Below, in pieces: positions 1 through 14,300 of a stretch of DNA of 64,000 nt. The position numbers and the translations under genes were made by a program. The stretch covers positions 11,418,223 to 11,482,222 of the forward strand of contig NC_057866.1 of the NCBI RefSeq assembly GCF_019393635.1. The letters are read 5' to 3'. How positions within the stretch are numbered: the first letter of the stretch is position 1; each line of letters starts with the position of its first letter. The notes beneath the pieces were generated by a model that was not told the DNA's origin, searched no databases, and saw only the letters and a list, made by a program, of their open reading frames with translations. This DNA is from Dromiciops gliroides (taxonomy: Eukaryota; Chordata; Mammalia; Microbiotheria; Microbiotheriidae).

Positions 1-1
1 A

Positions 2-1368
<1,367 letters not shown>

Positions 1369-3944
1369 CGGCGGGCGGGCCGGGCTCGGCGCGGGGGAGC
1401 CGGCCGGGATGCCCCTCGGGCCCCCCCTCCACCTCGGTCTTCCTCCCCCAGTAAAAACCTGAACCCTCTGGGGAGGTCCAGCCCCCGCCGGGAGGCCAGT
1501 CTTCCCGGGGCAGCCCCGCCTGGCCCCTACTTGCTGCCCCCACCCTGTCAGGGGCTCCTTTGCTTTCTAGTGTTTACCTCCGTGTCCGCCCTGGCTTCCC
1601 TTCCTCGTCCCCCAACCATCGCCTCTGTGCTCCCCTCTTTCTACCGACCAGGGCCGCGATTTTCCCGAGCTGTTGGCGTTCTCTCCATCCCAGATGGGTC
1701 CTTTCTCTTTGGACCAGAGAGAACTAAGGAGCGGGCGCTAGAGAAGCCTTTGTTTCAGGCCCCAGCTGGTCCACCCCGCAGGGCCGGGAGCTACAGTGGG
1801 GCGAGCTGCAGGGCAGAGCTCCAAGGGCCCCTGCCTCGGAGCTGCCTGAGGGGTTGAGAGTGGGAGGAGGCTGTCCCGACGCCATGCGGCAGGGCCCCAG
1901 GTTGCTCGGCCTCCCCGTCACCCCCACTTCCTCATTGCCTTGTCTTCTGGCTCTTTCCCTGAGCGGTTTTAGGAATGTGAACTGCGTCCTGGGATTAGGC
2001 ACGAGTCCCAGTGAATGTGCCTGGCCCTGACTTCCCACCGTCCAGTGCAGGAAAGAGGTTGGGCTAGGAATGCAGACTCCAGAAAGCCTCGGGATGGAGA
2101 TCCTGGGGTAGCCCAGGCCTGACCTCCCCTTTCAAGATGGGTGTCCGTTGTCCACCGTTCAGTATTAGAGCCTCTGCCCTCCAGCCCTTTCATTCAGCAT
2201 AGGGAGTATGGGGGCTTGGCCCAAGGTCCCCATTGCTCTGCTTCATTGCACATGACCTAGAAAGGACCCATCCCAGAAGGTGGTGGTACAAGCCCCCAGC
2301 CTCACTACTGCCAGTCGATTCTGGGCACTGGGGTGGGCTAATGATGGGAGCCTGGCTTTCCCGAGGAGGGTAATAATGGGAGGGGTTTTGTGAAGACATT
2401 GACTAGGTATCTTCCAACCCTGCCCCCCTTCTCCTCAAGGCCAGACTCCTCGGATGCCAGCTGGGTCTTGTGTCACAGGTTCCCCCCCACCCTGCTCCCC
2501 TCTGCATTCCTGTTGGGTTTTCCCAGCCCTAAGCATGACAGTATTATGATGGCAAACAGGGAGTCTCTGGGAACAAGGAGGGAGCAGGAGGGGCAGAGAC
2601 CCTGGTCGTCAGTTTCAAAGTTTTAGCACTTTTTGTTTTTAATACCCCTTTCCCTTTCCTTTGGGGCCCCATCCATCTCATGATTCTGCCCAAAGTGACA
2701 TGTCATTTATGAGAAGCTGGAAGCTAAGGACGATGCCACATAACCCTCTGCTTACAAGCCCAGGGAAAGTGGCAGTCGTGCCCCTTGTTACATCTCCCCA
2801 GGGTTGGTGGCAGGGGTAATCACATTTTTGGCAGAACTGGCCGGGTAGCTGGGGCCTGAATATTTTAGGGAGTGGGGGTTTATGATCATCCAGGCAGGTC
2901 CAAGTTTGGGGTGTTTCGATTCATTCTCTCCTGTGGAGAAAAGGTGGCCCCAAGATCAGGCCCTTGGCTCTTATTTTTTATTTTATTTGGAAAACTATTT
3001 AATGCTTTTATATGAAGGGGGAGGGGGGGAGGGAGCCATCACCCTTATGTGCAAATGTCTTTATTTATTATTATTCGTGTATCAGAGATAAGCTGTGAGG
3101 TGCACCTGGGAGACTTTTTTACATGGTGCTTGGGGAAGAAGGCAGAGTTCTGGACCATGGAGGGAGGGTGGATGTGGGAAGAGATCAGGATAGCTCCCCC
3201 AAGGGTTCCTAAGATGTCAAGGACTGAGACTAGCCCTTGCCACAAGGGCTTCTTCGGCCTGGGTTCTGATCTTCAGAGAGGCTTTAGGGAGCTGAAGGGG
3301 CTGTCACTTTAGAGGTTGAGGGGTGGGCTAATTGATGGGTTCTTGAGCCAGTACTGTACTGCTAAACAACCATTAGCAGAAGAGCTTATCCTGCTAGGTC
3401 CAGGGTGGGGGAGGCCTGTTGATGGGCAAAGCTAGGGGCCCTGCCCAAAGCCTGAGGCTTCATCATGTAACTGGTACTGAGCCTTTCTTCCTGGATCCAG
3501 AGTCTACCTTTGATGGGGCTAGGTTTCAGGGACTATAATCTGGTCATTTCCAGGATACCCCGTCGCTGTGGGTGTTGGCTGAGTTCTTTACAGGCTGCTC
3601 CTGCCCTGCCAAACCTTTCCCCAAAGTGCCCAGTCAGGAGTCCTCTTGAATGGGGTCGCTTTTACCCCAGGACAAAGGGGATGGGGTGGTGGTGGTACTT
3701 TTGTTATGAATGGATAAGATTGTCATTAGAGATCTCTTCCAACTCTATAAAAATTCTGACCTGGAATGTTCAGATTTCAAATTCTATCTATTCTACCAGT
3801 TAAGAACATGAGTTTGATAATCTGGGCCTATTCAAAAAGGGAAGAATCACAAATGTCTCCAGATTTCAGATCTTTTTTTCTGAAAAATATCTTGCTTACC
3901 TAAGTAGTAAATTAAATGGTACCTTTCCTTTAATACTCATGGAA

Positions 3945-4070
3945 TCCCTAAATGTGTTAGAGCTGGAAGAGACTAATGATGATCTAGGGCCTCCCTCTTC
4001 CTTTTTACAGGTGAAGAAACAGGGAAGTTAGGGACTGACAGGAATTGAATAAAGCAAAAGCACTTAAGCC
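3945..4070 (+). repeat. MIR3-like SINE fragment in ZFTA 3' UTR
   Basis: The segment has the 'gagctggaagagac' and 'tttttacaggtgaagaaac' motifs of old marsupial MIR/MIR3 copies. It is diverged and partial. Confidence 0.5.
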
Positions 4071-4615
4071 AATTCCATGGTGCCAACCCAATGAGTTCAG
4101 CAGATCAAAGCAACCATCAGATTTTGCTGTCCCCTAAACCCAGCTCCCATCCCAGCTGTGCCTGGCTGGAGAGCAGGCTGAGCCTGATTAAGAAGCCTTT
4201 TGCGCCGAGGGCACAGGGCACACTGGGGTGGGAGGCAGCTTCGCTGACAGCCCCAAGTGCTCTCAAATAGGTGTCAGGTCCCAGGCTTCTTCCCCCAAGT
4301 GGTACCATTTGCATTTGACAGAAGCTAGCATTAGGGGAAGTGGGCAGAGACCTGGTGCTCTGGTGGCGCTGAGGTGTGCTGCATGCCAACCCAACACTCT
4401 GCCTCAGTGGTCTGAAGTTGATGTGTCTTTATGAACATTTTTTAAAACGGTATGCTTGCTGTTATGGCTAATATGTAAACGTTACTCTGAATATATATTT
4501 ATATGCCATGTTGCTACTTAGTGACATTATCCAAACATTTGTATGCGTATTTGTGAAAAGTTGTTTGCATCAATTTTTTTTATACCCACCTACGTTTTGT
4601 AAAAGAGGTATGTTG

Positions 4616-4621
4616 AATAAA
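4616..4621 (+). terminator. ZFTA: ZFTA poly(A) signal AATAAA
   Basis: A canonical hexamer in 'gttgaataaattc' is the last + strand signal before the sequence changes character. Cleavage is expected near 4640. Confidence 0.65.
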
Positions 4622-4640
4622 TTCTTTAAAAATTAGAGTC

Positions 4641-5235
4641 ATGTGATTCTGTTAGCTATTTTTGTGGCTGAGTGGATGGGACAGATGGAGTACGACAGGA
4701 AATCAGAAGTTCTAAAATCTCTTCTTTGTAGGTGTTACGATGTTAGGGCTGAGAGGGAAATGAACCCGGGTTTATCTGCTCCCTCCTTACTTTTATATAG
4801 TGACCAGTGACCACATCCCGCCACGTCTCCATTTTTTTCTCCAGAGTACCCTCTCTCACAGTTAGCCCAGACTGGATGCCAAACCAAGTGCTGGGAAATG
4901 TGTCCTCTTTTCATTCTGCTGATCATCGCTGCAGCAGCAGCAGAATGGATGGGCCCGAAAACGCATGACTAGGGATACCTGACAACAAACTTGGCTGGAA
5001 GCTTTCCCAGCTGTGCAACGATGTCACCAGGGCTGACGCTCATAGCCCCTCCACACCACAAGAGGCCCTTGGAAGAAGCAGGGAGAAGTTTCTGCTCTCA
5101 GCCCTCAAGGGGGCATCCATCTTCAGCACACAGCACAGCACCTCCAGGCATCTGGGTTGGGGCTTTGTGGATCACAATTGTGTTTGTGGCGAAGGGGAAC
5201 AAGCCGTCGAGACAAAGAATCGAGTCAGCCAGAAT
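4641..5235. other. Intergenic gap between the ZFTA and RTN3 3' ends
   Basis: About 600 bp lies between two converging poly(A) sites. I recognise no gene or repeat in it, apart from a short CAG run near 4930. Read-through or alternative cleavage could overlap the two transcripts here. Confidence 0.6.
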
Positions 5236-5250
5236 CAGACATTCTGTTCT

Positions 5251-5256
5251 TTTATT
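5251..5256 (-). terminator. RTN3: RTN3 distal poly(A) signal
   Basis: TTTATT on the + strand is AATAAA in the RTN3 direction. It is followed 40-60 bases downstream by a T/G-rich stretch. Confidence 0.6.
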
Positions 5257-6609
5257 AATACCACATCGATTTGCAGTTTGACAGGAACCACGATTCTGCA
5301 GGCTCCTTAGAAGGGCTGCTACTGTCGTTTATGTTGCACGCACATACACGCACACACAGAGCTTCATTAGTAACCTTTTGTCTACGTTTTTTTCCTTTAA
5401 AAAAACAACAACAACAAAACCCGCCTGGCACGAAGATCTGTCCAATGATCAAAACACAGCAGTAGTAACAGAACAGACAGAAGCGCAAGGCATGGAGGCT
5501 CCCGGGGCAGAACGAGGTCCTTTGGAGGGGGAAGCCCAATGGCCATCAGTGCCCTGGAGGATCGGACACATTTGATACAACAGACTGAAGAGGAACGAGA
5601 GCAGAGGAATAGGATAAACAGGGAGGGACAAGGATGTCTCTAAGTGCCCAGCACCAAAGTCTTCCTACTACTCATCTACAATCCCTAAAAAGGAGTTTCT
5701 CAAGAAAGGGAGAACTCTTCCGAGGCTACTTTTTATTGAGCTGCAGTTGTGGGCCTAGAAAAAACTCCCTCCAGATTTCCCACGCTCACTAGTTAACACC
5801 TTTGGCAGCTCACACGTAAACTCAGCAACCAATGTCTTATTGGAAGTCAAGTGCTTCCCAAACCTACTATCCAAAGAAGAAAAGGTCAGGAGGGAAGAGA
5901 GAGACACTTCTAGCAGAGACCAAGGTGCTCATTAATATCAGCAGCTGACTTAGGCCCACTAATTAGGGCTAACTGCTTTTTGCCATTTGTCCTCTGGCTA
6001 GTTATGGTCCTCACCAGCCCTGCCTCAGGAACCCCAGGCCCTAGAGGCCCCAGCTAGGAACTGCTTAGTCACCGTGTCATGAGGGACAATTTTAGGCCAA
6101 GGCAAATGTTGAAAAGACACATTTTCCGCTTCTCCCCCATAAAAATGAAGAAAACCTTTCAAATAAAAATATATAACCTCCAAAATGCAAAGCTACCCTC
6201 AAAACAAGGTTAGATTCCATGTAAACCACAAAACGGGACGTCTATGATCTAATCCGCATTTTGTTCTTCTGATTAAAAAAGGAGGGGGGGGGGGCATTTA
6301 TTTCCACCTCCCAAACCCATGCTACCGACCTAAACCCCCTGTTTTAGGGGTCAGAGGTCGTTTTTTAGTACGGCTCAGGGAAACTGCTCCTTGGGGCAAA
6401 GATGAGAAAGGTATGTGAGGACAGCCCAGTGGAGAAGATATGACAAACAGGGCAAAGAAAGGAGATGGAAGAGGTGGGTCATGTTTCACAAGTTCCTCTT
6501 AGCATGTTCCCCCCACCCCGGACCAAGATAGAATTACAACAACTGAGGAGGCCACATGCAGATTATTTTCTCTAACAAGTTTACAGCAGTGTACAGCAGT
6601 TACAGACTT

Positions 6610-6615
6610 TTTATT
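6610..6615 (-). terminator. RTN3: Possible proximal RTN3 poly(A) signal
   Basis: An AATAAA in the RTN3 direction lies within an AT-rich stretch about 880 nt after the stop and would give a short 3' UTR. Use is unproven. Confidence 0.35.
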
Positions 6616-7489
6616 TCATAATATGAAAAGTACAACCTTATTAAACTGGAAGTCAGGTTGGGGAGAGGGAGGAAAGCACACCATAGGAATGGATTTTCAG
6701 ACTAAAGCTCAGAACTGGTGTCAGAAGAGGAATAAAATGGAGTTTCTTAACTGATTAAGGAGAAGAGAACGGCAGGCTGATGAGGATCCCTTCTCTGGGT
6801 TTCCTTCTAATGCCCATTCTCCAGTACCAATATCTTGCTAATTTATTAGATAGGGAGAAAATCATGCCTATTTCTAAGTTATTAAATGGAACTTAAGTCC
6901 CACTGGAGAGAAGGTGGCCAAAGGAGAGCAGGGACCACATATGTCAGCCTTTCCCACAGTGGAGCAAAAAATGAGGTCAAAAAGGTAGAAAAGAGCAAGA
7001 AGATGTGAAAATTACTAAAGTCCTTTCCTACCTGGACTCCTGTCCCAAAATAATTTGCCAAAAATAAAAGCTGCTCTTCTCTAACTTAAACACAAAGATG
7101 AGTGGCTGATGAGAGATTGCTAAAGACCGGCAGGTGGGAATGAGGTGGTCTGCATCTTGCTTCTTCCTCTTTACACCTTCCTGCAGCTCCAGCCAGAGGC
7201 AAACCACCCTCCGCACTAAGTGTGGATTTCCCCTATTAATGTGAGTCTTTCTTTTACTCTCGGGGCTTCTAAGACATCAGTGCTTTTAGTCTAGAATGTT
7301 CTGGTGCTTGATACTGAGGGCAAGGATGAGGGAGGGGAAAACACCGAATTAAAAAAACAAACTTGGAATGCAGGCTCAAGCTGACAACGAGCACACCCCT
7401 TTCACAGGTACGAGTAACAATGGTTATCACTATTAAATGGTGGTTTTTAGTAACTGTTGCATTTCCAGTTTCCGAGCTATTCTGAGCTA

Positions 7490-7535
7490 TTATTCAGCCT
7501 TTTTCTTAGCGACACCAGGCAGTTTTGCTTGGATC
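7490..7535 (-). CDS. RTN3: RTN3 last coding exon with stop
   Basis: The acceptor CTATAG precedes a peptide [14 protein letters not shown] and stop TAA at 7490-7492. The final KKAE fits a KKxx ER-retrieval signal. The human end, from memory, is IQAKLPGIAKKKAE, a single conservative change. Confidence 0.96.
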
Positions 7536-8272
7536 CTATAGAAAGGAGAAAAACACAAGAAGAATAAAAGACTCTGATGCTAGGTGAAAGACGTGTGATC
7601 TCATCAAGGCAGGGATTCCCTTGATGTGGGAACCTCCTCTACCAATACAGATAAATACTAGGGCAGGCTCACACAGCTGACTTAACTCGACCAGAGTCAG
7701 AAACCTATTCAGAGTTGAGGCAGAATTTGAATCTGGGTCTTTCCCACTTAAAATCTCATGCTCTCCACAACATTATAAAACCCCAGATTACCTCAGTTTT
7801 CTCACCTATAAAATGAGCCGGGGGAAGAAATGGCAAACCACTCTAGTATCTTTGCCAGGAAAACCCCAAATGGGGTCAAAGTCAGAAACAATTGAAGCAG
7901 ATTAACAACAGATCCTCTTTAACCAAAACATTCAAATACCAAAGTGCACTACGATGCTGTTTATTGTTCACTTGTGTCCAACTACTCATGACCCCATGGA
8001 TTATATCTCTTGGCAAAGATAACTTTAGTGGTTTGCCATTTCCTTCTCTGGTTGATTAAGGCAAATGCACGTTGAGTGATTTGCCCAGGGTCACACAGCT
8101 GGTATCTGAGGCCAAATTTGAACTAAGGTCTTTCTGTGGTAGCTAGGTGGTACAGTGGATAAAGCACCGGCCCTGGATTCAGGAGGACCTGAGTTCAAGT
8201 TTGGACTCAGACACTTGACACTTTCTAGCTGTGTGACTCTGGGCAAGTCACTTAAGCCTCACTGCCCCATCT

Positions 8273-8320
<48 letters not shown>

Positions 8321-11300
8321 CGCGCGCAATTGCTTGACTCCCACGCATACTTGAACTCAGGTCTTTCTGACTCCAGGCCTGTTGATCCATCCACTTAGCC
8401 ATCTAGTTGCCCCTGCCCTATCACAGGAGAGTATGTTTTAGAATGTTTCAGGGGAAGAAGTTTAGATGTGCCGTGAAGAATTTTCACACTGTAGTAGTAA
8501 AAAATACTCACTTTGCAACAACTGCCTTGGTCTGTTCACGAGCAATGCCAACATAATGGTCAATCTGTGTCTTTAAGGAAGAAAGACAGTCCAGTTGTAA
8601 AAGCAGACAGAACATCAATCTCTTTTAAGCAACCCCTCCCCTAACGTAACTCTCTTTGCCTAGGCAACAGGAAGAGCTAGCAGTGAATTCCTCATGATTT
8701 AGAGACGTGTTTTGGATGTTCCTCACTCACTGAGACACTAAGCTAGAGAGCAGGTCTGTCTACTCAAGTGCCCTGCTAGATGTCTATAGGAAATAATGAA
8801 GGTCAAAGTATGAAACAAAATTTCAAAGTCTAATACACTAAAATCCATCATTCTTCTATAATATTTTATCTGAAATTACTTACCTTATACTTTTCATAGA
8901 CAATTGGAACACTGAAGACCAGCAGTTCAGCTGTAAGAAACAATCAATGTTATGTAAAGAGTAAGTGTGTGACATAATCAAAGCAATGTACAGACCTTTC
9001 AAATCTGAATGAAAGAAAACAGTTCTGACTTCAGATTCGAAATAATTTTTGGAAAAAATATAAATTGAGAATGTAATTCAAGCTTTAGGGAGATAGAGGA
9101 AAATAGTAGCATACACCAGGAACCACAGTCTGCCAAGGACACTCAGGCCAAGGCCACATGGCACAATAAAGGCAAGGATCTAAGTAACTGACAGCACCAG
9201 GCCAGCCTCCATGCCCACTGGCACACATTTATTATGACACGCTTGCTACATGCCAGTCCCTGTGCTAAGTGCTGAGGTTACAAAGACAAAAACAAAGGGC
9301 TCCCGTCCCAATGGAAATGACATATCAATAACTCTGAATAGACATGACATACACAGCACAGACAGGAGGAACACTCCTCCCCAGAAGTTTTAGCCCCTTT
9401 CCAAGAATTCTAGCAGCACCATGGCCTTACCAAGAATCAGCAGGGTAATCCCATTGAAAACTGCACCCACGTACGTCATCAGCCACATGAAGACAGCCAG
9501 CTAGAAAGGACACAGTCAGACTGTTAGAGGCACAATCCCAGGGTGGGGATACAATTCATTTGACACCCCCCCCCACCCCAGCTCTATCTTTAATATTGTT
9601 CCCCTCTAGTTCAAGGGCCACAAAACCTCTGCCTGAGGCCTATTTTTATTTAATTTTTTAATTGGGGGGGGGGGGAGAAGAGGGAATGAGGGTTAAGTGA
9701 CTTGCCCAAGGTCACACAGCTAGCAAGTGTCTGAGGCTGGATTTGAACTCAGGTCCTCCTGAATTCAGGGCTGGTGCTTTATCTACTTTGCTACCTCGCT
9801 GCCCCTAAAAATGGTTTTTATTGACCGTGCTCCTTAAGTAAGCACCTGCCATCAATCATTGCAAACTAATTCTAAAGTCTCTTAGCTGGTACTCAATTTC
9901 AGAGCTGCTAAGGTTCTGTAGAACCCTTACCCCAAAGCCACATTTAAACCTAATTCTTGCCAGTTACCTCCTCCTTTCCTTCCTTCCAGGCTATCTCTAT
10001 ATTTTTTTTGTGAGGCAATTGGGGTTAAGTGACTTGCCCAGGGTCACACAGCTATTAAGTGTCAAGTGTCTGAGGCCAGATTTGAACTTGGGTCCTCCTG
10101 ACTCCAGGGCCAGTGCTTATCCACTGCGTCACCTAGCTGCCCCCACCTCTATATATTTTAAAGCAGGAATCCTCCTTTTGCAGACACAGTCAGGACTGAG
10201 CTCAGTTCAGTGCCTACTCAGCTTCCTCTTTCTTTTCTTCCCACGGAATCCTTATTCCTCCCTTAAACTCCAACTAACCTTTAAGGAATCCACCAGATCT
10301 TCCACCAGAAAGAGACGGATGATGAGCTTGAGAGCCTTGTTGACGTGCACCATAGCGGCATTCACATAGTTATGGAAAGCTTCTGAGGACAAAGCAATGT
10401 CCACATCCAGGTAGGCCCTTAATGGAAAGAGAGAAAAGAATCACACACGACTCAAAAATCCAAATTCATCGTAAACTCATCAGTTTGGATTTTCTTTCTA
10501 ACACTGAATCTCCCCAAGCCTACCCATTCTACATTATGCGCATGTCCTCATCTCAGGTCACAGCTGGGGAGCCACCCAACCAGCTGAAAGACTTCCTCTA
10601 TGCTTTCAAGGAAGCACAAGCCTTGGTGGCCAGTGAATGGGGAATAAATCAGGCCCTCTTAGGTCTCTACTCTCATGGATGTTATGGGCTTATGATATAA
10701 CTGGGAGCCTTTGAGTTGACTTTCTTTTTTGTAAAACAGGTAAATTTTTGCCTCAAAAGAATTGGGGGGGGGGGGCGGCAGCTAGGTGGCACAGTGGATA
10801 GAGCACCGGCCCTGGATTCAGGAGGACCTGAGTTCAAATCCAGCCTCAGACACTTAACACTTACTAGCTGTGTGAACCTGGGCAAGTCACTTGACCCTCA
10901 CTGCCCCACCAAAAAAAAAAAAAAAAAAGAATTAGGGGTAATAACTATTTGGAGCATTTAGCAACAAAATAAAAAAACCCACCACAGAAATTCAAGATGA
11001 TGTTCTTAAGAAGAAAAAAGTAGTATGGAAAATGAACTAGCACAGAAATACTAAAATTACTTCTTTAAACTTGCATTTTTCCCAATCCTAAAAAACATGT
11101 TAGAGGTAAAAATTATTTCTTTAAATGAAAGGAAACAGCAGTATTAAATCTTTGGGGCAACTCTGAACAAATCTTTCTCTCACTTGAGAAAGTTCCCTTT
11201 TCTCTAAAACATGATAAAAATAATTGCCATGTCTTTTCCACAAAGTAAGGGTTAACTTGAGGGGGTTGAGATTTTCAACAGGAAAGTTTTAGAAACCCTA

Positions 11301-14300
11301 CCACTTATATTTGCAAAAAAAAAAAAAAAAGTCTGAGTAGCCAGAAACTGGATCCCAGAAACATATGCCAATCCATGTGGCTTTACCAAAATTTGACCTC
11401 TAATATAAATGTAGCTAAAGGAAGAGGGGAATGAATATCAAAGCATTACTAGAACTTATGAGAGGAATCAAGAACACCTACTTCTCCAGCCACTTAACAT
11501 ACCATACTTTGTGCCAAGCATTAAGATGTTTAGAGGGCTCCAAGGCCTAACTTTTAGAAGGCCAGGAGCTGTATGTTACCCCATCTGCTCCAATATTTCA
11601 AGCTGCCAGTTTCTGCCTCACGTGGGAGCCCAAAGGTTCTTTGGCCCACAACTACAACCTCTACAAAGTGCCCCTTCTTGGATAATCCTTGCTCTGTAAG
11701 GAATTCCTTATGAGCAGCACCCCAAGCTGCAGTGCAGGCTCTTAAGGTTTTGAGCACTGTCACACTTGTCCTTGAGCTGCAGAATTTCCTTTAAAATACT
11801 CTTCCACTCACTTGAATGGGTGTCCCTCTTCGGACTTCTGTACAGCTTGGATGACAGACTTGTAGACCCTGAAGGTGATGGTGACAGAGAGAAGGGCCAA
11901 GATGAGGTAAGAAGCCACACTGATGACACTGAAAGCCGCTAGGGAGAGTAGCATGATCAGTGTTGTGCCAAAGACAAGGCCAGTCTTCTTGACATCCCGC
12001 CAGAAGATGAGGTCGTGCACTGCCAAAGGAAAAGGAAGAAGCTATAAGAACATAATCAAATATCTCAATGGGGTCTGCTTCTAGCTTGTCCTTTTCCTAG
12101 CCAGGACACCTAATAGACAAAATTAGAAGGCATTATTGTAAAAGGGTTTCATTAGACAAAAGGCTTTAATAAGCAGTGTTCCTTCCAACACTGAGTTTCC
12201 CCCAACTGCACCTAAAATAAGATGGCATTTGCATACAGCCTTTTAGGAATACCTGCACTTCCATGAAGCAAATAAAAATTTAGTAAAACCTCAAGTCTAA
12301 GTTTTGAGTTTGGATTCAACAAAGCATCAAATAATGTTTATCTGAAGAGTATTTTTCCATGGAGGGAAAATTTGTAATAAACACATCTGGATGTGTTGTT
12401 TTAAATATAATCAGAATAATTCAGCATGTTACGGTATTCCAAAGCTTAATCCCTTCGAGTCTTAAAAGCATTACATGACAATAATTTTACCTTCATTAGA
12501 CATGACAATTACTATTCCATTAGTATTTCACTGGTGAAAAGGTGGCTAATTCTTATATTGAGAGGGCCACTGTCTTTTAAGTGTCATAAAAATTACATAT
12601 CAAAGAGGATTTTAGAATCCAATCTAATATGTCCAGGACAGGCAACTTATGTCTGACTATAGAGAGTAACTTTAATTGCTTGTGCAGCATTACTAGGAAT
12701 AGGTATTCTAACATCATTCCCCAAAACCTTCAGGAATTTGTGGATAAGTACATCCACGGGGAATATGGGTGGTTAATATCTGTCAAGAAAACAAACAAAC
12801 AAACTATGGTCAACAGATGCGAGACTGGGAGTGGTTTCTTCTCTTTTGGTCGGCATTAACAAATGTTATGATACTTGGTGAAAAGTTGAGAAGTGAAACT
12901 TTGGGGGAAACCCAGTCTTTTTTATTGAACCTTTGGGTACATAAATGCAAAAAGAATGAATTTGTATTGGGGGAAGGAGAGAGATCCAAAATAAACTCGA
13001 CTACACTGAAATGAGGGGAGCTGAACAGGATACTTTGAATAAAAAACAACAACAACTGATTTATGAATTTTGGGGGAACAGGAACTTGGGAAAACTGTCT
13101 TCATAGTTGCTTCGAGTAGATTTTAGGAAGGTAAGTTTAACCAAACAAGAAACAAAGAACATCAATCAACCTGGGTTTATACCCCAGAAAAGGCCTGTGA
13201 ATCTCTACTGATTAAGATTGTTAAAAGAGAGAGTTCAACCTTGGAATGGATGGTGGAGGTTTGGTGAATTATGAAGGAAGAAGAGTTGTCCTAAGATCTA
13301 GGATTAAAGGAAGCACTAAACTGAAAATGAACTAGTACTTTAAGCTTTTATTTAATTAATACAATAATAGAAAGTGTCACACCTTTAAATTAACTAGAAC
13401 CCTAATTAAGAGTCCCTCAGGGCAGCTAGGTGGTGCAGTGGATAAAGCACCGGCTCTGGATTCAGGAGGACCTGAGTTCAAATCCGGCCTCAGACACTTA
13501 ACACTTACTAGCTGTGTGACCCTGGGCAATCCCTCTGAGCTTGGCTCTCGTATGCACTATCACTGTGGGTAAATCACAATCTAAAACTCAGTTTCCTTAT
13601 TCCGCTCAACTCTATTACATGATCCTAATATCTGTTTCCTTAGCATGTACATCTCTAATTGCAAATAAAACAAAATCCTTTGTATTCATACAAAGTGAAT
13701 TCGATCAAAATATGCAAGTACTCTGACAAAAAAACTGAAACACAAGGTTCACTGATCTCCTCATTATCCTAAAATCTATCTAGTAACTGACTTCTTCCAT
13801 TCTATAACTGTACAAAAAGTCAGCCAGAAGCTGATGGGCACCTCAAAAGTGAAAAGAGCAAGACTGGTTAAGAAATGTAAATCAAATGAACAGGCAGTTT
13901 TCAGATGAAGAAATTAAAACTACTTATAGCCATATGAAAAAATGCTCTAAATCACTTGAATAAAGAAATGCAAATTAAAACAACTCTTAGGCACTACCTC
14001 ACACCTATCATATTGGCTAAAATGATAAATGTTGGGAAAGATATGGGAAAATTGGAACACTGATACATTGTTGGTGGAGCTGGGAACTGATCCAATCATT
14101 CTGGAGAGCAATTTGGAACTATCCCCAAAGGGCTATAAAACTGTGCGTACCCTTTGACACAGCAATACCACTGCTAGGTTTGTATCCCAAAGAAATCATA
14201 AAAAAGGGAAAAGGATCCACATGTACAAAAATATTTATAGCAGCTCTTTTTGTGGTGGCAAAGAATTGGAAATTGAGAGGATGCCAATCATTTGGGGAAT

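Larger units (their letters stand above)
1369..4640 (+). other. ZFTA: ZFTA 3' UTR
   Basis: About 3.3 kb follows the ZFTA stop with no plausible coding frame; short open frames here lack any recognisable protein. It ends just past the AATAAA at 4616-4621, which sits in AT-rich sequence. An earlier AATAAA at 4048-4053 lies at the edge of an old MIR-type repeat. The extent is inferred from the terminal signal, and no transcript was available. Confidence 0.7.
5235..7489 (-). other. RTN3: RTN3 3' UTR
   Basis: About 2.25 kb follows the RTN3 stop and ends near the distal poly(A) hexamer. No coding frame is credible. It includes a G12-type run near 6283 and AT-rich stretches. Two extra AATAAA hexamers on this strand (6610-6615 and 5732-5737) could give shorter tails. 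Confidence 0.75.
7945..8415 (-). repeat. Older SINE split by a younger SINE
   Basis: A reverse-oriented older SINE runs from about 7945 to 8136 and resumes at 8351-8415 ('ccatccacttagccatctag'). The younger copy at 8137-8350 sits inside it. Confidence 0.7.

Noticed and set aside
10010..10369. Recurring peptide '[12 protein letters not shown]...RPDLN' in many frames
   Set aside because: It is the translation of the reverse CORE-SINE, present at more than ten sites, and is not a protein family.
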